From: JACKII01 sp963974445
GTDB taxonomy: Bacteria; Pseudomonadota; Alphaproteobacteria; Bin95
Reading direction: 5' to 3'
NCBI GenBank assembly: GCA_963974445.1
Contig: CAXBDI010000014.1
Location: forward strand, 1-45,897
DNA: 45,897 nt
Below the pieces are notes generated by a model. The model saw nothing but the letters and a program-made list of their open reading frames with translations, was not told where the DNA came from and did no database searches. The translations under genes and the position numbers were made by a program. The stretch's first letter is position 1. Each line of letters begins with the position of its first letter. Positions 1 to 8,486 of the stretch are shown piece after piece.

Positions 1-553
1 TGCTCCGTGACGCGCGGCGGATCGCGGGGAAAGCCAGTAACCCTGCCGCCACCGGCGCAAAGCCGAGGAACAGGCCAATCAAAATCATCTGCAGCGTCGC
101 GGCCGCAGACGCCGACAGGTCGGCGACTGCAACGTCGATGCTATGCTTGAAGGTCAAGCCAGAGGCCGTGACCAGTAGAATGTGGTGCGTCTCCCCCTCC
201 ACCCAGGGGTAGGGAATATCAATTCGCGCGCTCTCCAGCCTGCCGATTTGGTTAAAGGGTCGGACGGTGAATTTGCGATACGCGCCGTCCACCTGTACCT
301 GCGCGACCGTTACCGGAGCCGAGCCGTCACCGCGCACGGCCAGCGAAATCAAGCCTGGCGTTAATGTCGTTGCCTCGACAGAGATTTCCTCGACCGGTGG
401 CGCCGATGCTGTGAGCCGGTCAAGCGGCCGCCCGATCAGCACCGCTGCCAGGATCGCCACCAGGGACAACGCCGGCAAAATCAGCCAGAACAGGCGCATC
501 CCGGTCCGAGGCCCACGCTGACTTGCGATCATGCGATCCATTCCGGCACTCAT
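1..553 (-). CDS. Putative ZIP-like metal transporter, N-terminal part (cut by window edge)
   Basis: This frame starts with ATG at 553 and stays open to the left edge, so only about 184 N-terminal residues are visible. It begins with a short basic segment and a hydrophobic helix (about residues 20-42). A periplasmic-looking domain follows with short motifs such as VAQVQVDGAY and DIPYPWVEGE, then a second hydrophobic stretch (about residues 150-176) where the sequence leaves the window. From memory, this layout resembles the N-terminus of ZIP-family metal transporters that carry an extra domain; that is recall, not a search. Its ATG overlaps the stop of the upstream multicopper oxidase gene as ATGA, so the two are almost certainly co-translated. 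The metal-resistance setting supports a transport role. It could also be an unrelated membrane-anchored protein. Confidence 0.6.
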   Translation of the reverse strand, partial: MSAGMDRMIASQRGPRTGMRLFWLILPALSLVAILAAVLIGRPLDRLTASAPPVEEISVEATTLTPGLISLAVRGDGSAPVTVAQVQVDGAYRKFTVRPFNQIGRLESARIDIPYPWVEGETHHILLVTASGLTFKHSIDVAVADLSASAAATLQMILIGLFLGFAPVAAGLLAFPAIRRASRS

Positions 554-1611
554 GCGTCGGTCACTTCGAAAAAGCTCATCCAGCCGAGCTCCGCGAACTC
601 GGATTGGTGAGCGTGAAACATGTACAAGCCAGGCTCATGTTCCGAAAAGTCGATCTCCAGGATGCCGCGCTGGCCCTGACACTGCATCACCGTGTCGACC
701 ATCCGCAGCGTCGGCGTCAGCGTCGTACCGTGATCGTAATAGTCGTAGAAATTGCCGTGCAGGTGCAGCGAATTGATCGGATCGAACTCGGTCGCGTTGA
801 CGAGGTAGATACGGATCGGCCGCGAGCGTTGGACCGAGATCGGCTTCTGCCCATAAGCGAAGGCGATCGAGTTGATGGCATAGAATTCGTTCTCGTCGTC
901 GAAATTGGTGTCGAACCCATTCATCACCATGACGAATTCTTGCCAGCGCGCATGCTCGGGCGTACCGTGGCGCCGGCCCAGAGCAGCGTTTCGATGCTCT
1001 GGATGCCTGTCGGGGTCCGGGTCGATGATCAGCGCGCCATAGAGGCCCTTATGGATGTGGCGTTTCAGCGGCATGGCGTGGCAGTGGTACAAGTGACAGC
1101 CGAAAGGCCGGGCGTCGATCTCGTACGTGAAGGCTTGGCCGGGCTCGACCAAGCCAGCGCCCGCGATTCCGTCCATGCGCGCGGGGTGAATTGAGTGCAG
1201 GTGGATCGTGTGCGGATGCGAACCACCATTCTGAAAATAAATTCGGAGCCTCTCGCCCTCAACACAACGCAACGCCGGCCCGGGCACACGCCCATTATAA
1301 GTCCAGGCCGGGAAGAACACGTCGGGCGCGATCTCGATCTCTCGGTCCAAGGCCGTGATGGTCCACTCCCGTTGTGGACGTCCATCCGGCCCTCTAGAGG
1401 TCTCTCCATAGTCGAACTCGGTCAGCAACTGCTCCGGAGTGAAGCCATTCGCCGCATGATTGACCTCGCCGACCACCATATTGCCGCCCGCTGCCATATC
1501 ATGGCCAAACGTACCTGCGGTCGTTTGCGCCATAGCGCGCTCAGTCAACAGCGCCGCCGTGCCGGGAATGCCTGCAAATGCAGCTAACGTCTGTCTACGT
1601 GTCGCACGCAC
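550..1611 (-). CDS. Two-domain multicopper oxidase, Tat-exported
   Basis: The protein has 353 residues. The N-terminus has a twin-arginine signal (TRRQTLA, residues 4-10, then a hydrophobic stretch to about 29), so it should be exported folded with copper bound. Two cupredoxin domains are visible. Domain 1 carries HTIHLHS (134-140) and HLYHCHAMPLKRHIHKGLYG (173-192), the latter with the likely type 1 copper Cys177. Domain 2 carries SLHLHGNFYD (281-290) and YMFHAHQSEF (330-339) but no matching Cys. Two domains with type 1 copper only in domain 1 recalls nitrite-reductase-like or two-domain laccase enzymes; laccase, cuprous oxidase or nitrite reductase activity cannot be told apart. It is transcribed divergently from the efflux operon and overlaps the next gene by 4 bp. 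A copper detoxification role is inferred from context. Confidence 0.88.
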   Translation of the reverse strand: MRATRRQTLAAFAGIPGTAALLTERAMAQTTAGTFGHDMAAGGNMVVGEVNHAANGFTPEQLLTEFDYGETSRGPDGRPQREWTITALDREIEIAPDVFFPAWTYNGRVPGPALRCVEGERLRIYFQNGGSHPHTIHLHSIHPARMDGIAGAGLVEPGQAFTYEIDARPFGCHLYHCHAMPLKRHIHKGLYGALIIDPDPDRHPEHRNAALGRRHGTPEHARWQEFVMVMNGFDTNFDDENEFYAINSIAFAYGQKPISVQRSRPIRIYLVNATEFDPINSLHLHGNFYDYYDHGTTLTPTLRMVDTVMQCQGQRGILEIDFSEHEPGLYMFHAHQSEFAELGWMSFFEVTDA

Positions 1612-1665
1612 TGGGGTCTTCCTAACGTTGGCTTCGCGATTCTGACGGGGGCTCGATTCTATTGT

Positions 1666-1706
1666 AAATTATGCCTTGGCTAACATTTGGCGGCAAGGCA
1701 TAATTT
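1666..1706. promoter_or_regulatory. Perfect 13-bp inverted repeat upstream of the oxidase
   Basis: AAATTATGCCTTG at 1666-1678 is matched exactly by CAAGGCATAATTT at 1694-1706, with a 15-nt centre. It lies 55 bp upstream of the multicopper oxidase start codon, suiting an operator for a dimeric regulator. The T-rich run after the right arm (to 1709) would also allow a rho-independent terminator on the plus strand, but no plus-strand gene ends here. The operator reading is inference. Confidence 0.6.
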
Positions 1707-1724
1707 TTTATCACGCAAATACAG

Positions 1725-1835
1725 CCGGGCTGGTATTGCCTTGTGATGCCCCAGGGAGGTTCAGGCGCGAGACCAATAGTCTCGTCGATACCGATCACTG
1801 CGTCGTCGTCAAATGTCGAGGCAATACCGGGCCGG
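1725..1835. repeat. 111-nt nested inverted-repeat element
   Basis: The outer arms are 17 bp (1725-1741 and 1819-1835) and match in 15 positions as inverted copies. Inside lies a perfect 6-bp hairpin, CGAGAC / GTCTCG, at 1768-1784. The arrangement could be a folded leader RNA, a small non-autonomous element or an operator array. No target-site duplication was recognised. Confidence 0.45.
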
Positions 1836-2040
1836 TTGTCTCAATGGGTCGTTGCCGCTACCCGCTTCCCAGCGCCGCACCTCCTTTTTTCCTGAACCCA
1901 GTCATAGCTCTTGATTCAATACCTACCGCAGCCTAAATGGGGCTCTCGGGTCTATGCTATCGGTAGACCGCTGAGGCTGACTCGGAGATATCTAATGGTA
2001 AATCGCAACCAATTCGCTGGGCAGAGCGCCTATCGTGAAT

Positions 2041-2068
2041 TTGCTCGACCCTCAAAATTCGGTATTAT
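2041..2068 (+). promoter_or_regulatory. Candidate sigma70 promoter for the metal-efflux operon
   Basis: TTGCTC at 2041-2046 and TATTAT at 2063-2068 are separated by 16 bp, in an AT-rich stretch 40 bp before the first rightward gene. A GAATTT/AAATTC inverted pair brackets the -35 side (about 2037-2060). The promoter is predicted only from similarity to consensus. Confidence 0.4.
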
Positions 2069-2108
2069 GTGAATTATTTCAAAATTCTACGCACTCATAA
2101 TTAATTAA

Positions 2109-2459
2109 ATGCTGACTGCGCTTACATCAATAATCCGGCCCCTGAAGTTGGGCAAATTTGTCTTCGCGTTATTTGCGTTCACCTTCCTCCTGTCCACAAT
2201 GCCGGATGCAGTAGAGCTTTATTCCTCGGCGGAGGACTTTGTCTCGGTGGCGTCTGCCGATCAAATTCCGGTCGATACGGATGATTCTTATTCGCCTGGT
2301 ACAATTCACCATGGTGCCCATTGTTCCGCACACACATCAGTGATGTTGCAGGCCGCTGCCGTACCGCTCGCTGTGTCGAAATTGGCCTATTTGCCTTCTC
2401 CTGCGGACCTGATCTCCTCCATAGATATCGCACCACAACTTCGTCCCCCTCGCGTCTGA
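2109..2459 (+). CDS. Small exported His/Cys-containing protein heading the efflux operon
   Basis: The protein has 116 residues. A basic start and hydrophobic helix (residues 11-30, ending near STMPDAVE) suggest a signal peptide or single membrane anchor. The mature part has a metal-ligand-like cluster, HHGAHCSAHT, around residues 67-76, and a proline-rich end. No enzymatic motif is visible. Small secreted proteins often precede czcC genes (the CzcI type), and the position here is the same, but sequence similarity to CzcI could not be tested. The start codon lacks a clear Shine-Dalgarno sequence, so the start is uncertain. A role in periplasmic metal sensing or buffering is inference. Confidence 0.55.
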   Translation: MLTALTSIIRPLKLGKFVFALFAFTFLLSTMPDAVELYSSAEDFVSVASADQIPVDTDDSYSPGTIHHGAHCSAHTSVMLQAAAVPLAVSKLAYLPSPADLISSIDIAPQLRPPRV

Positions 2460-2578
2460 CCGGCTGTCCCCTTTGATGGGAATCCGCACAGAACTGATTG
2501 GTATCAGCCCAAGCCGATAACGGCTTCGCCCTTTTCGGCGAAAGCGCAACGGCGCATGGTGGACGAGGATATTTCATA

Positions 2579-3991
2579 GTGAGATACAAATGGCTGCCGA
2601 TCCTCACGGTCGGCGTGGTAACGCTCGCTGTAAGCGGCTGCGGGAGCAGCACGGACGTCCAGCGAAATACAACACTAGCCGAAGCCGGTGTCCCAGGCCT
2701 CGATCAGCGGCCGCCGCAAACGTCGGCAGGATCTACACGAGCACTGACAGGGCTCTTTCAGAATGAGTCCGCCGTCACTAACGCCGAAGAAATCAGCGAC
2801 GGGGACCCCACCGGCGCCCTTACGCTCCGGCAGGCGCTGTCGCTGGCGCTTCTGCGAAATCCACAACTCTCGGCGTTCTCTCGCGAAGTGCGAGCCGCGG
2901 AGGCGAGGATCATCGCCGCAGCCGCAATCCCTAATCCCTCCGCAGCAATCGGAGTCGAAAATTTCGGCGGACGGAATGAACGCCGGAGCTTTCGAGCCGC
3001 CGAAACGACGCTAGCGCTGAGCCAGTTGATCGAGCTTGGGGGAAAGCGATCGGGCCGGATCCGGGTCGCCGGACTGCAACGCGACCTCGCCCGTTGGGAT
3101 TACGAAACCACGCGTCTCGACGTTCTCACCCGAACAGTGCAGGCGTTCGTGGATGTGCTCGCAGCTCAGCGGCGACAACTCCTCGCGGAGCGCCAGTTCG
3201 AACTGGCCAAACAAGTGTCAGAGTCTGTCGGAGCGCGCGTCCGGGCGGGGAGCGAGTCCCCTGTGGAAGCTCGGCGTAGCGACGTCGCTCTGACCACCCG
3301 TCGTGTCGAGTTGGAAGGAGCCCGGCGTTCGCTTGGCCGGGCGCGGATCTCGCTGGCGGCCTTCTGGGCAGGCCATCCGCAGTTCGAAACGGTCGAGGGC
3401 GATTTCGACCGGATAGCGGATGTACCCACACTTGATACGCTTCTGAACGCCATGGCCGGAAATCCGGATATCGCACGGTGGACGGCCGAGATCGGCTTGC
3501 GCGAGGCCGCGATCGAACTGCAGCGGGCGCGGGAAATACCGGATTTTACAGTCGACGCCGGCGTACGCAGATACAGTGATACGGACAATACGGCGTTCAT
3601 TGCCGGCATTTCCGTGCCCATCCCCGTATTCGGAGCCAATCCGGGCGGGGTCGCGGAGGCGCGAAGCAATCTGGCTGTGGCCCTGGAAAGACGCCGGGCT
3701 GCCGCGGTGGCGGTAAGCGCCCAATTGACCAGAGCCTATGAAAGTCTGACAGGTGCGGCGCGCACGGTCGAACTGCTCGCCGACGATGGCATGCCGGGCG
3801 CAAAAGCCGCCTTTGAGGCGGCGCAGCAGGCTTACCGCGCCGGCAGGTTCGGCCTTTTGCAGGTGCTCGACGCCCAGCGCGCCCTTATCGAGGTCGAGGA
3901 TCGCTATATCGGCGCACTCGCCGAGTATCACAATTCAGCCGCCGAAGTCGAACGGCTCGCCGGGTCCCCCTTGAACGACCTCCCGCAATAA
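2579..3991 (+). CDS. czcC: CzcC-type outer membrane factor lipoprotein
   Basis: Outer membrane channel of a tripartite RND metal-efflux pump (outer membrane efflux protein family, two repeats). The GTG at 2579 is chosen because it is followed directly by a lipoprotein signal with lipobox VSGC, and GGACGAGG lies upstream. A longer in-frame ATG at 2498 would put 27 unrelated residues before the signal. From GTG the protein has 470 residues, normal for the family. Features include TLRQALSLALLRNP near the start of the mature domain, long Ala/Arg/Glu-rich helices typical of the tunnel, and QAYRAGRFGLLQVLDAQRAL near the end. czcB follows after 19 bp, so the genes are co-transcribed. Confidence 0.9.
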   Translation: MRYKWLPILTVGVVTLAVSGCGSSTDVQRNTTLAEAGVPGLDQRPPQTSAGSTRALTGLFQNESAVTNAEEISDGDPTGALTLRQALSLALLRNPQLSAFSREVRAAEARIIAAAAIPNPSAAIGVENFGGRNERRSFRAAETTLALSQLIELGGKRSGRIRVAGLQRDLARWDYETTRLDVLTRTVQAFVDVLAAQRRQLLAERQFELAKQVSESVGARVRAGSESPVEARRSDVALTTRRVELEGARRSLGRARISLAAFWAGHPQFETVEGDFDRIADVPTLDTLLNAMAGNPDIARWTAEIGLREAAIELQRAREIPDFTVDAGVRRYSDTDNTAFIAGISVPIPVFGANPGGVAEARSNLAVALERRRAAAVAVSAQLTRAYESLTGAARTVELLADDGMPGAKAAFEAAQQAYRAGRFGLLQVLDAQRALIEVEDRYIGALAEYHNSAAEVERLAGSPLNDLPQ

Positions 3992-4010
3992 ACCGGGAGC
4001 GGAGACAGAG

Positions 4011-5282
4011 ATGAAACGCAGTATAATGATAGTCGCTTTAATCGCCGGTATCGCGGGTGTGGCGATCGGTGCCGGGATCATGGAAGCCGGGGACACATTG
4101 CGGGGCCCTACCAATTCCGCGTCTGGCGCCGAAGGGCCGGACGCTCCTGCGGAAGAGCAGGAGCGCGCCGAAAAAGCTTCCGGCGGGCACGAGGGAGAAG
4201 AGGGAGAAGGGTCTCCGGGCGAAGTCAGTCTGACGCCGGCCCAGATCGAACTCGCGAAGATCACCGTTCAGGTGGTTGCAAGTGTTCCGCTGAGTGTCGA
4301 ACTTCGTGTGCCAGGCGAAGTTGCCCTCGATCGTAACCGGACGACCTCAATTTTGCCACGGGTTCCGGGGGTGGTCCGCGAAATACGGGCTAACCTAGGC
4401 GAGCAGCTTTCAGCCGGCGCGGTGCTTGCACTGATCGACAGCCGCGAACTCGCGGATGCGCAATCTGGCTACATGACTGCGCGGCAGCGGACAGCCCTCG
4501 CACGCACCACGGCGCGACGGGAAGAGAAACTCTGGAAGCAAAAGATAACTGCGGAGCAGGACTATCTTGCGGCGAAACAAGCGTATTCCGAAGCTCAGGT
4601 CAACGAGCGGGCGGCCGAACAGAAGCTGCAGGCGCTCGGCCTCTCGGCCGCCGACATAAAGCGGGGCGGCTCGGGAGTTGAGGGGGCACTGACCTTGTTT
4701 CCGGTGACGGCGCCCTTCGACGGGACCGTGATCGAGAAAAATGTCGCGCAAGGTGACCTCGTCGATGGCCAGACGGCGCTCTTTAAGTTCGCGAACCTGG
4801 ATACCCTGTGGGTCATCGGCAGCGTCTATGAGAAGGACATAAGCCGGGTATATCGGGGCCAGACGGCGCTGGTTACGGTGCCGGCATATCCCGAGCGCGG
4901 GTTCGAAGGGACGGTCACTTGGGTATCGGACGTTCTCGATGAACGCACCCGCACGCTTCCAATACGGGTCGAAGTAAACAACGTGGATCGCCTGCTCAAG
5001 GCGAGAACGTTTGCAAACATCGCACTTCGGGTTGGGACGGCAGACCCGGTTATCGCCATACCTCCCGCGGCCCTCCAGCGCCAGGGTACCGAAACGATCG
5101 TCTTCGTACAGGATGAGGCCGGTGATTTTGTCCGGCGCGAGGTCGAGACCGGCATCCGGACGGCGGACCAGGTCGAAATCCTGAAGGGGTTGAATATCGG
5201 CGACCGGGTCGTGGTGGACGGCAGCTTTATCCTGAAGTCTGAACTGGAGAAAGCAGGATTCGGAGGCGGAGATGGCCATTGA
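4011..5282 (+). CDS. czcB: CzcB-type periplasmic adaptor (membrane fusion protein)
   Basis: The adaptor links the RND pump to the outer membrane channel. The protein has 423 residues. An N-terminal hydrophobic segment (about 5-24) is followed by an acidic Glu/Gly-rich linker with one His (about 35-68), the place where CzcB proteins carry metal-binding residues. The conserved core then runs through lipoyl halves (RVPGVVREIRANLGEQLSAG; VTAPFDGTVIEKNVAQGDLV), an alpha hairpin between them and the beta-barrel domain. The C-terminus ends GGGDGH inside the first copy of a 21-bp tandem repeat. Its stop is 45 bp before czcA, and that gap holds a coupled minicistron. Confidence 0.9.
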   Translation: MKRSIMIVALIAGIAGVAIGAGIMEAGDTLRGPTNSASGAEGPDAPAEEQERAEKASGGHEGEEGEGSPGEVSLTPAQIELAKITVQVVASVPLSVELRVPGEVALDRNRTTSILPRVPGVVREIRANLGEQLSAGAVLALIDSRELADAQSGYMTARQRTALARTTARREEKLWKQKITAEQDYLAAKQAYSEAQVNERAAEQKLQALGLSAADIKRGGSGVEGALTLFPVTAPFDGTVIEKNVAQGDLVDGQTALFKFANLDTLWVIGSVYEKDISRVYRGQTALVTVPAYPERGFEGTVTWVSDVLDERTRTLPIRVEVNNVDRLLKARTFANIALRVGTADPVIAIPPAALQRQGTETIVFVQDEAGDFVRREVETGIRTADQVEILKGLNIGDRVVVDGSFILKSELEKAGFGGGDGH

Positions 5283-5304
5283 AGAGGCGGACATGGCCAT
5301 TGAA
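5263..5304 (+). repeat. 21-bp tandem duplication at the czcB-czcA junction
   Basis: Copies at 5263-5283 and 5284-5304 differ at one base. Each carries a GGAGG/GAGGCGG-like ribosome-binding stretch and an ATG GCC ATT start. The unit is a multiple of three, so both copies read in the same frame. The first copy contains the czcB stop codon. Confidence 0.85.
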
Positions 5305-5331
5305 ACAGCGCGCAAAAGGCTACACTCATGA
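5272..5331 (+). CDS. Predicted 19-codon coupling minicistron between czcB and czcA
   Basis: The frame reads MAIEEADMAIETARKRLHS and stops. It begins 11 bp inside czcB, behind GGAGG at a spacing of 5 nt, and its TGA overlaps the czcA ATG as ATGA. Ribosomes finishing czcB could therefore restart here and be delivered to czcA. The internal repeat gives a second in-frame ATG at 5293. No function of the peptide itself is suggested. Translation is inferred from geometry only. Confidence 0.45.
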   Translation: MAIEEADMAIETARKRLHS

Positions 5332-8300
5332 TCGATTCAATTATCCAAATCTCACTGCGTCAACGCTTCCTCACGCTGCTGTTCGGGGCTGTGGTCGTCG
5401 CCTTTGGGCTCTGGTCGATGGCACGGCTCAATGTCGATGCTTTCCCGGACGTCACCAACATCCAGGTGCAGATCAACACATCGGCCCCTGGCCTGGCGGC
5501 GGTTGAAGTCGAGCAGCTCATCACATTCCCGATCGAGAACGTGATGAATGGTCTGCCGGACATTACCGAGGTGCGGTCCATATCGAAGGCCGGCCTGTCG
5601 CTCGTAACCGTGGTGTTTAAGGACGGGGTCGATATCTATTTCGCCCGCCAACTCGTGCTGGAGCGCCTGCAGGTCGCGCGGGAGCGCATCCCGCCCGGAA
5701 TGGGCGATCCCGCGATGGGGCCGATTACGACCGGTCTAGGCCAGATCTATCGCTACGTCCTCTCCGGTGAGGGCATGAATCCGATGGAGCTGCGAACGCT
5801 TAACGACTGGCTGGTCAAGTTCCAGCTCCGCACCGTGCCCGGTGTCGCCGACGTCCTCAGCTTTGGCGGCAATGTCCGGCAGTATCAGGTTCAGGTCGAT
5901 CCCGATCGCCTTTTGAAATTCGGGCTCGCGCTCGACGATGTGACTGCGGCGATCAAGGCCAACAATACGACCGCCGGTGGATGGTATCTCGAAGGGGCAC
6001 AGGAACAACTTGTCATTCGCGGAGCAGGCCTGATCAGAGGGGGCCGCGACGGCCTGACGGACATCGCAAATATCGTCCTCAAGACCATCGACGGGACTGC
6101 GGTCTTCGTACGGGATGTCGCGACGGTCGAATACGGCGCCGAGATCCGTCAGGGCGCCGTTAGCCTGAATGGTGGCGGCGAGGTCGTGATGGGTAACGTT
6201 CTGCTGTTGAAAGGCGCCAATACAAAGCAGGTTATCGAAGCTGTTGAGGAGAAAGTCGCATCCTTGCGGAAGACCCTGCCACAAGGCGTCGAAATCGTAC
6301 CTGTGTACGACCAGGCGGATCTGGTCGATAAGGCGGTGGCCACGGTGACGAAGGCTCTGGCAGAGGCGGCCGTCCTGATCGTGATCGTGCTGTTCCTGTT
6401 CCTTTGGGATGTCCGGTCGGCCCTCATCGTCGTCTGCTCGATCCCACTCTCCATGCTGATTGCCGTGATCATGATGCGGTGGTTCGGTCTATCGGCAAAT
6501 CTGCAGTCGCTCGGAGGGCTGGCGATCGGCATCGGAATGATGGTCGATGGATCGATCGTCATGGTCGAAAACATCGTCAGGCATTTGTCCGAGGAGGATC
6601 ATGCGCGCGAGCCGCTGGTTCATCGCGTCCTCCGCGCGGCTCAAGAAGTGGGCCAGCCCATTTTCTTCGCCGTGCTGATCATCATCGTGGTGTTTTTGCC
6701 GCTCTTCACCCTAGAGGGGGTGGAGGGAAAGCTCTTCGGCCCGATGGCCTTCACCGTCGCATTCGCGATGCTGGGATCGCTTGTGGTGGCCCTGACAATC
6801 GTCCCAGTGCTCTGCGCGACCGTGTTCCGCAAAACCATGCGCGAGCATGACCACTTCCTCATCCGCTGGCTTAAATCCGGATACCGGCCGCTGCTGCGCT
6901 TCGCGCTCGCCCGGCGCATGACGGTCGTGGCGATCGCGGTCCTGACGTTCGTCGCGTCGCTGGCCGTGGTCCCGTTTCTAGGCACGGAGTTCGTGCCCGA
7001 ACTCGATGAGGGTACAATGAGTATCCGGGTTACCATGAACCCGAGCATCTCGCTCGATCAATCGATCGAGATCGGTAATGCACTGGAGAAGAAACTTCTG
7101 AAATATCCGGAAGTCATCTACGTGTTCAGCGGTATTGGCCGGGCCGAAATCGGTGGCGACGCGGAGCCAATCTCGAACAATGAACTGGTGGTCGGCCTCA
7201 AGCCACAGGCGGAATGGACAACGGCTGACAACCGCGGAAAACTGATCGAAATCTTCCAGAAGGATCTGAGTGAATATCCGGGCATCCTGCTGAACTTCTC
7301 CCAGCCTATTGCGACCCGTGTCGATGAACTCCTTTCCGGAGTGCGCGCCCAACTCGCGATCAAGCTGTTCGGCGAGGATCTCGAAGTTCTGCAGGAAAAA
7401 GGGCAAGAAATCGAAGCGGTCGTCAAGTCCGTGCCGGGGGCCTCGGATGTGCAAATGGAGCAGATCAGCGGCGAGGCGCAACTCGTCGTCACGGCCGATC
7501 GCGAGGCCCTCGCGCGTTACGGGCTCAACGTTGCGCAGGTGATGGACCTGGTTTCGACGGCGATCGGCGGCGAGGCCGTTACCCAGGTGATCGAGGGACA
7601 GCGCCGGTTCGACGTCTATGTCCGGATCGCCGAAGCCTTCCGTGACAGTCCGCAGGCGATCGGCAATCTGTGGATTTCGAACGGCGAGACACTTCGGGTC
7701 CCTCTGTCCCAGGTTGCCGACATCCGCATTATCCAGGGACCACCGACCGTGAGCCGCGAGGACGCTCAACGGCGGGTGGTCGTCCAGGCGAACGTTCGCG
7801 GGCGCGACATGGGCGGTTTCGTGGAGGAGGCCCAGCAGGCGATCGCCCGAACGGTCGATCTGCCTCCCGGGTACTACGTCACCTGGGGCGGCCAGTTCGA
7901 AAACCAACAGCGGGCGCAGGCGACGCTGACGGTGGTGGTGCCGCTGTCTCTCGCGATGATCTTTTTGCTGCTCTACATCTCGTTCGGCTCGATCCGGAAT
8001 GCGTTACTCATCATCCTGAACGTGCCGCTGGCGCTGATCGGCGGAATATTCGCGCTTGCCATTTCCGGCCAGTATCTGAGCGTGCCCTCTTCGATCGGCT
8101 TTATTGCGCTGTTCGGCGTCGCGGTGCTAAATGGTGTCGTCATGGTCTCTTATTTCAACAAACTCATGCGGGAGGGCATGCCCGTGGCCGAGGCGGTCGC
8201 GGAAGGGTCCATGTTGCGGCTGCGGCCGGTGCTGATGACCGCCACCGTGGCCAGCCTTGGTTTGATCCCACTGCTCCTCACGACCGGAATTGGATCGGAG

Positions 8301-8456
8301 GTGCAGCGACCACTCGCTACGGTCGTCGTCGGTGGTCTCATCTCTTCGACGCTGCTGACACTCCTGGTGCTCCCGGCCCTTTATACGTGGTTCCCGATCT
8401 ATGTGGAGCCTGCGGAAAGCCTCGAAGCTATCCCGGAACAGACACCCGCGGAATGA
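5328..8456 (+). CDS. czcA: Heavy-metal RND efflux pump (CzcA/CusA family)
   Basis: Inner-membrane proton-driven pump of the HME-RND family that exports metal cations through the CzcC/CzcB partners. The protein has 1042 residues, full length. Visible are the first transmembrane helix (about 15-33), the family signature LNVDAFPDVTNIQVQI, a helix-4 segment GLAIGIGMMVDGSIVMVEN (397-415), GTEFVPELDEGTM in the second half, and a full second set of helices to about residue 1020. Helix 4 keeps Asp407 and Glu414 but has Gly401 where zinc/cobalt/cadmium CzcA proteins have the first Asp of DFGxxxDGA. That is closer to CusA-like pumps, so the cation may be Cu or Ag. The ATG is coupled to an upstream minicistron. 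Confidence 0.92.
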   Translation: MIDSIIQISLRQRFLTLLFGAVVVAFGLWSMARLNVDAFPDVTNIQVQINTSAPGLAAVEVEQLITFPIENVMNGLPDITEVRSISKAGLSLVTVVFKDGVDIYFARQLVLERLQVARERIPPGMGDPAMGPITTGLGQIYRYVLSGEGMNPMELRTLNDWLVKFQLRTVPGVADVLSFGGNVRQYQVQVDPDRLLKFGLALDDVTAAIKANNTTAGGWYLEGAQEQLVIRGAGLIRGGRDGLTDIANIVLKTIDGTAVFVRDVATVEYGAEIRQGAVSLNGGGEVVMGNVLLLKGANTKQVIEAVEEKVASLRKTLPQGVEIVPVYDQADLVDKAVATVTKALAEAAVLIVIVLFLFLWDVRSALIVVCSIPLSMLIAVIMMRWFGLSANLQSLGGLAIGIGMMVDGSIVMVENIVRHLSEEDHAREPLVHRVLRAAQEVGQPIFFAVLIIIVVFLPLFTLEGVEGKLFGPMAFTVAFAMLGSLVVALTIVPVLCATVFRKTMREHDHFLIRWLKSGYRPLLRFALARRMTVVAIAVLTFVASLAVVPFLGTEFVPELDEGTMSIRVTMNPSISLDQSIEIGNALEKKLLKYPEVIYVFSGIGRAEIGGDAEPISNNELVVGLKPQAEWTTADNRGKLIEIFQKDLSEYPGILLNFSQPIATRVDELLSGVRAQLAIKLFGEDLEVLQEKGQEIEAVVKSVPGASDVQMEQISGEAQLVVTADREALARYGLNVAQVMDLVSTAIGGEAVTQVIEGQRRFDVYVRIAEAFRDSPQAIGNLWISNGETLRVPLSQVADIRIIQGPPTVSREDAQRRVVVQANVRGRDMGGFVEEAQQAIARTVDLPPGYYVTWGGQFENQQRAQATLTVVVPLSLAMIFLLLYISFGSIRNALLIILNVPLALIGGIFALAISGQYLSVPSSIGFIALFGVAVLNGVVMVSYFNKLMREGMPVAEAVAEGSMLRLRPVLMTATVASLGLIPLLLTTGIGSEVQRPLATVVVGGLISSTLLTLLVLPALYTWFPIYVEPAESLEAIPEQTPAE

Positions 8457-8486
8457 TGGTCGTCCAAGAGAAGAAAGGAATTGGCG

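Larger units (their letters stand above)
1612..2108. other. Divergent regulatory spacer between oxidase and efflux operons
   Basis: About 500 bp without a convincing gene. It is AT-rich compared with the rest of the window, especially 1660-1710 and 2030-2110. It holds two separate inverted-repeat structures and a promoter-like pair, listed separately, plus a 6-bp inverted pair GGTCTA/TAGACC near 1950-1972. An 86-codon open frame at 1676-1936 lies across the repeats and shows no protein-like features. No regulator gene (CueR, CzcR or CopR type) is present in the spacer. Confidence 0.6.

Noticed and set aside
523..1194. 223-codon plus-strand open frame opposite the multicopper oxidase
   Set aside because: The minus strand holds all copper motifs and a Tat signal; the plus frame is Val/Arg-rich shadow.
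1725..1835. Insertion sequence remnant
   Set aside because: No transposase fragment or target duplication was found, so only the inverted-repeat structure is reported.
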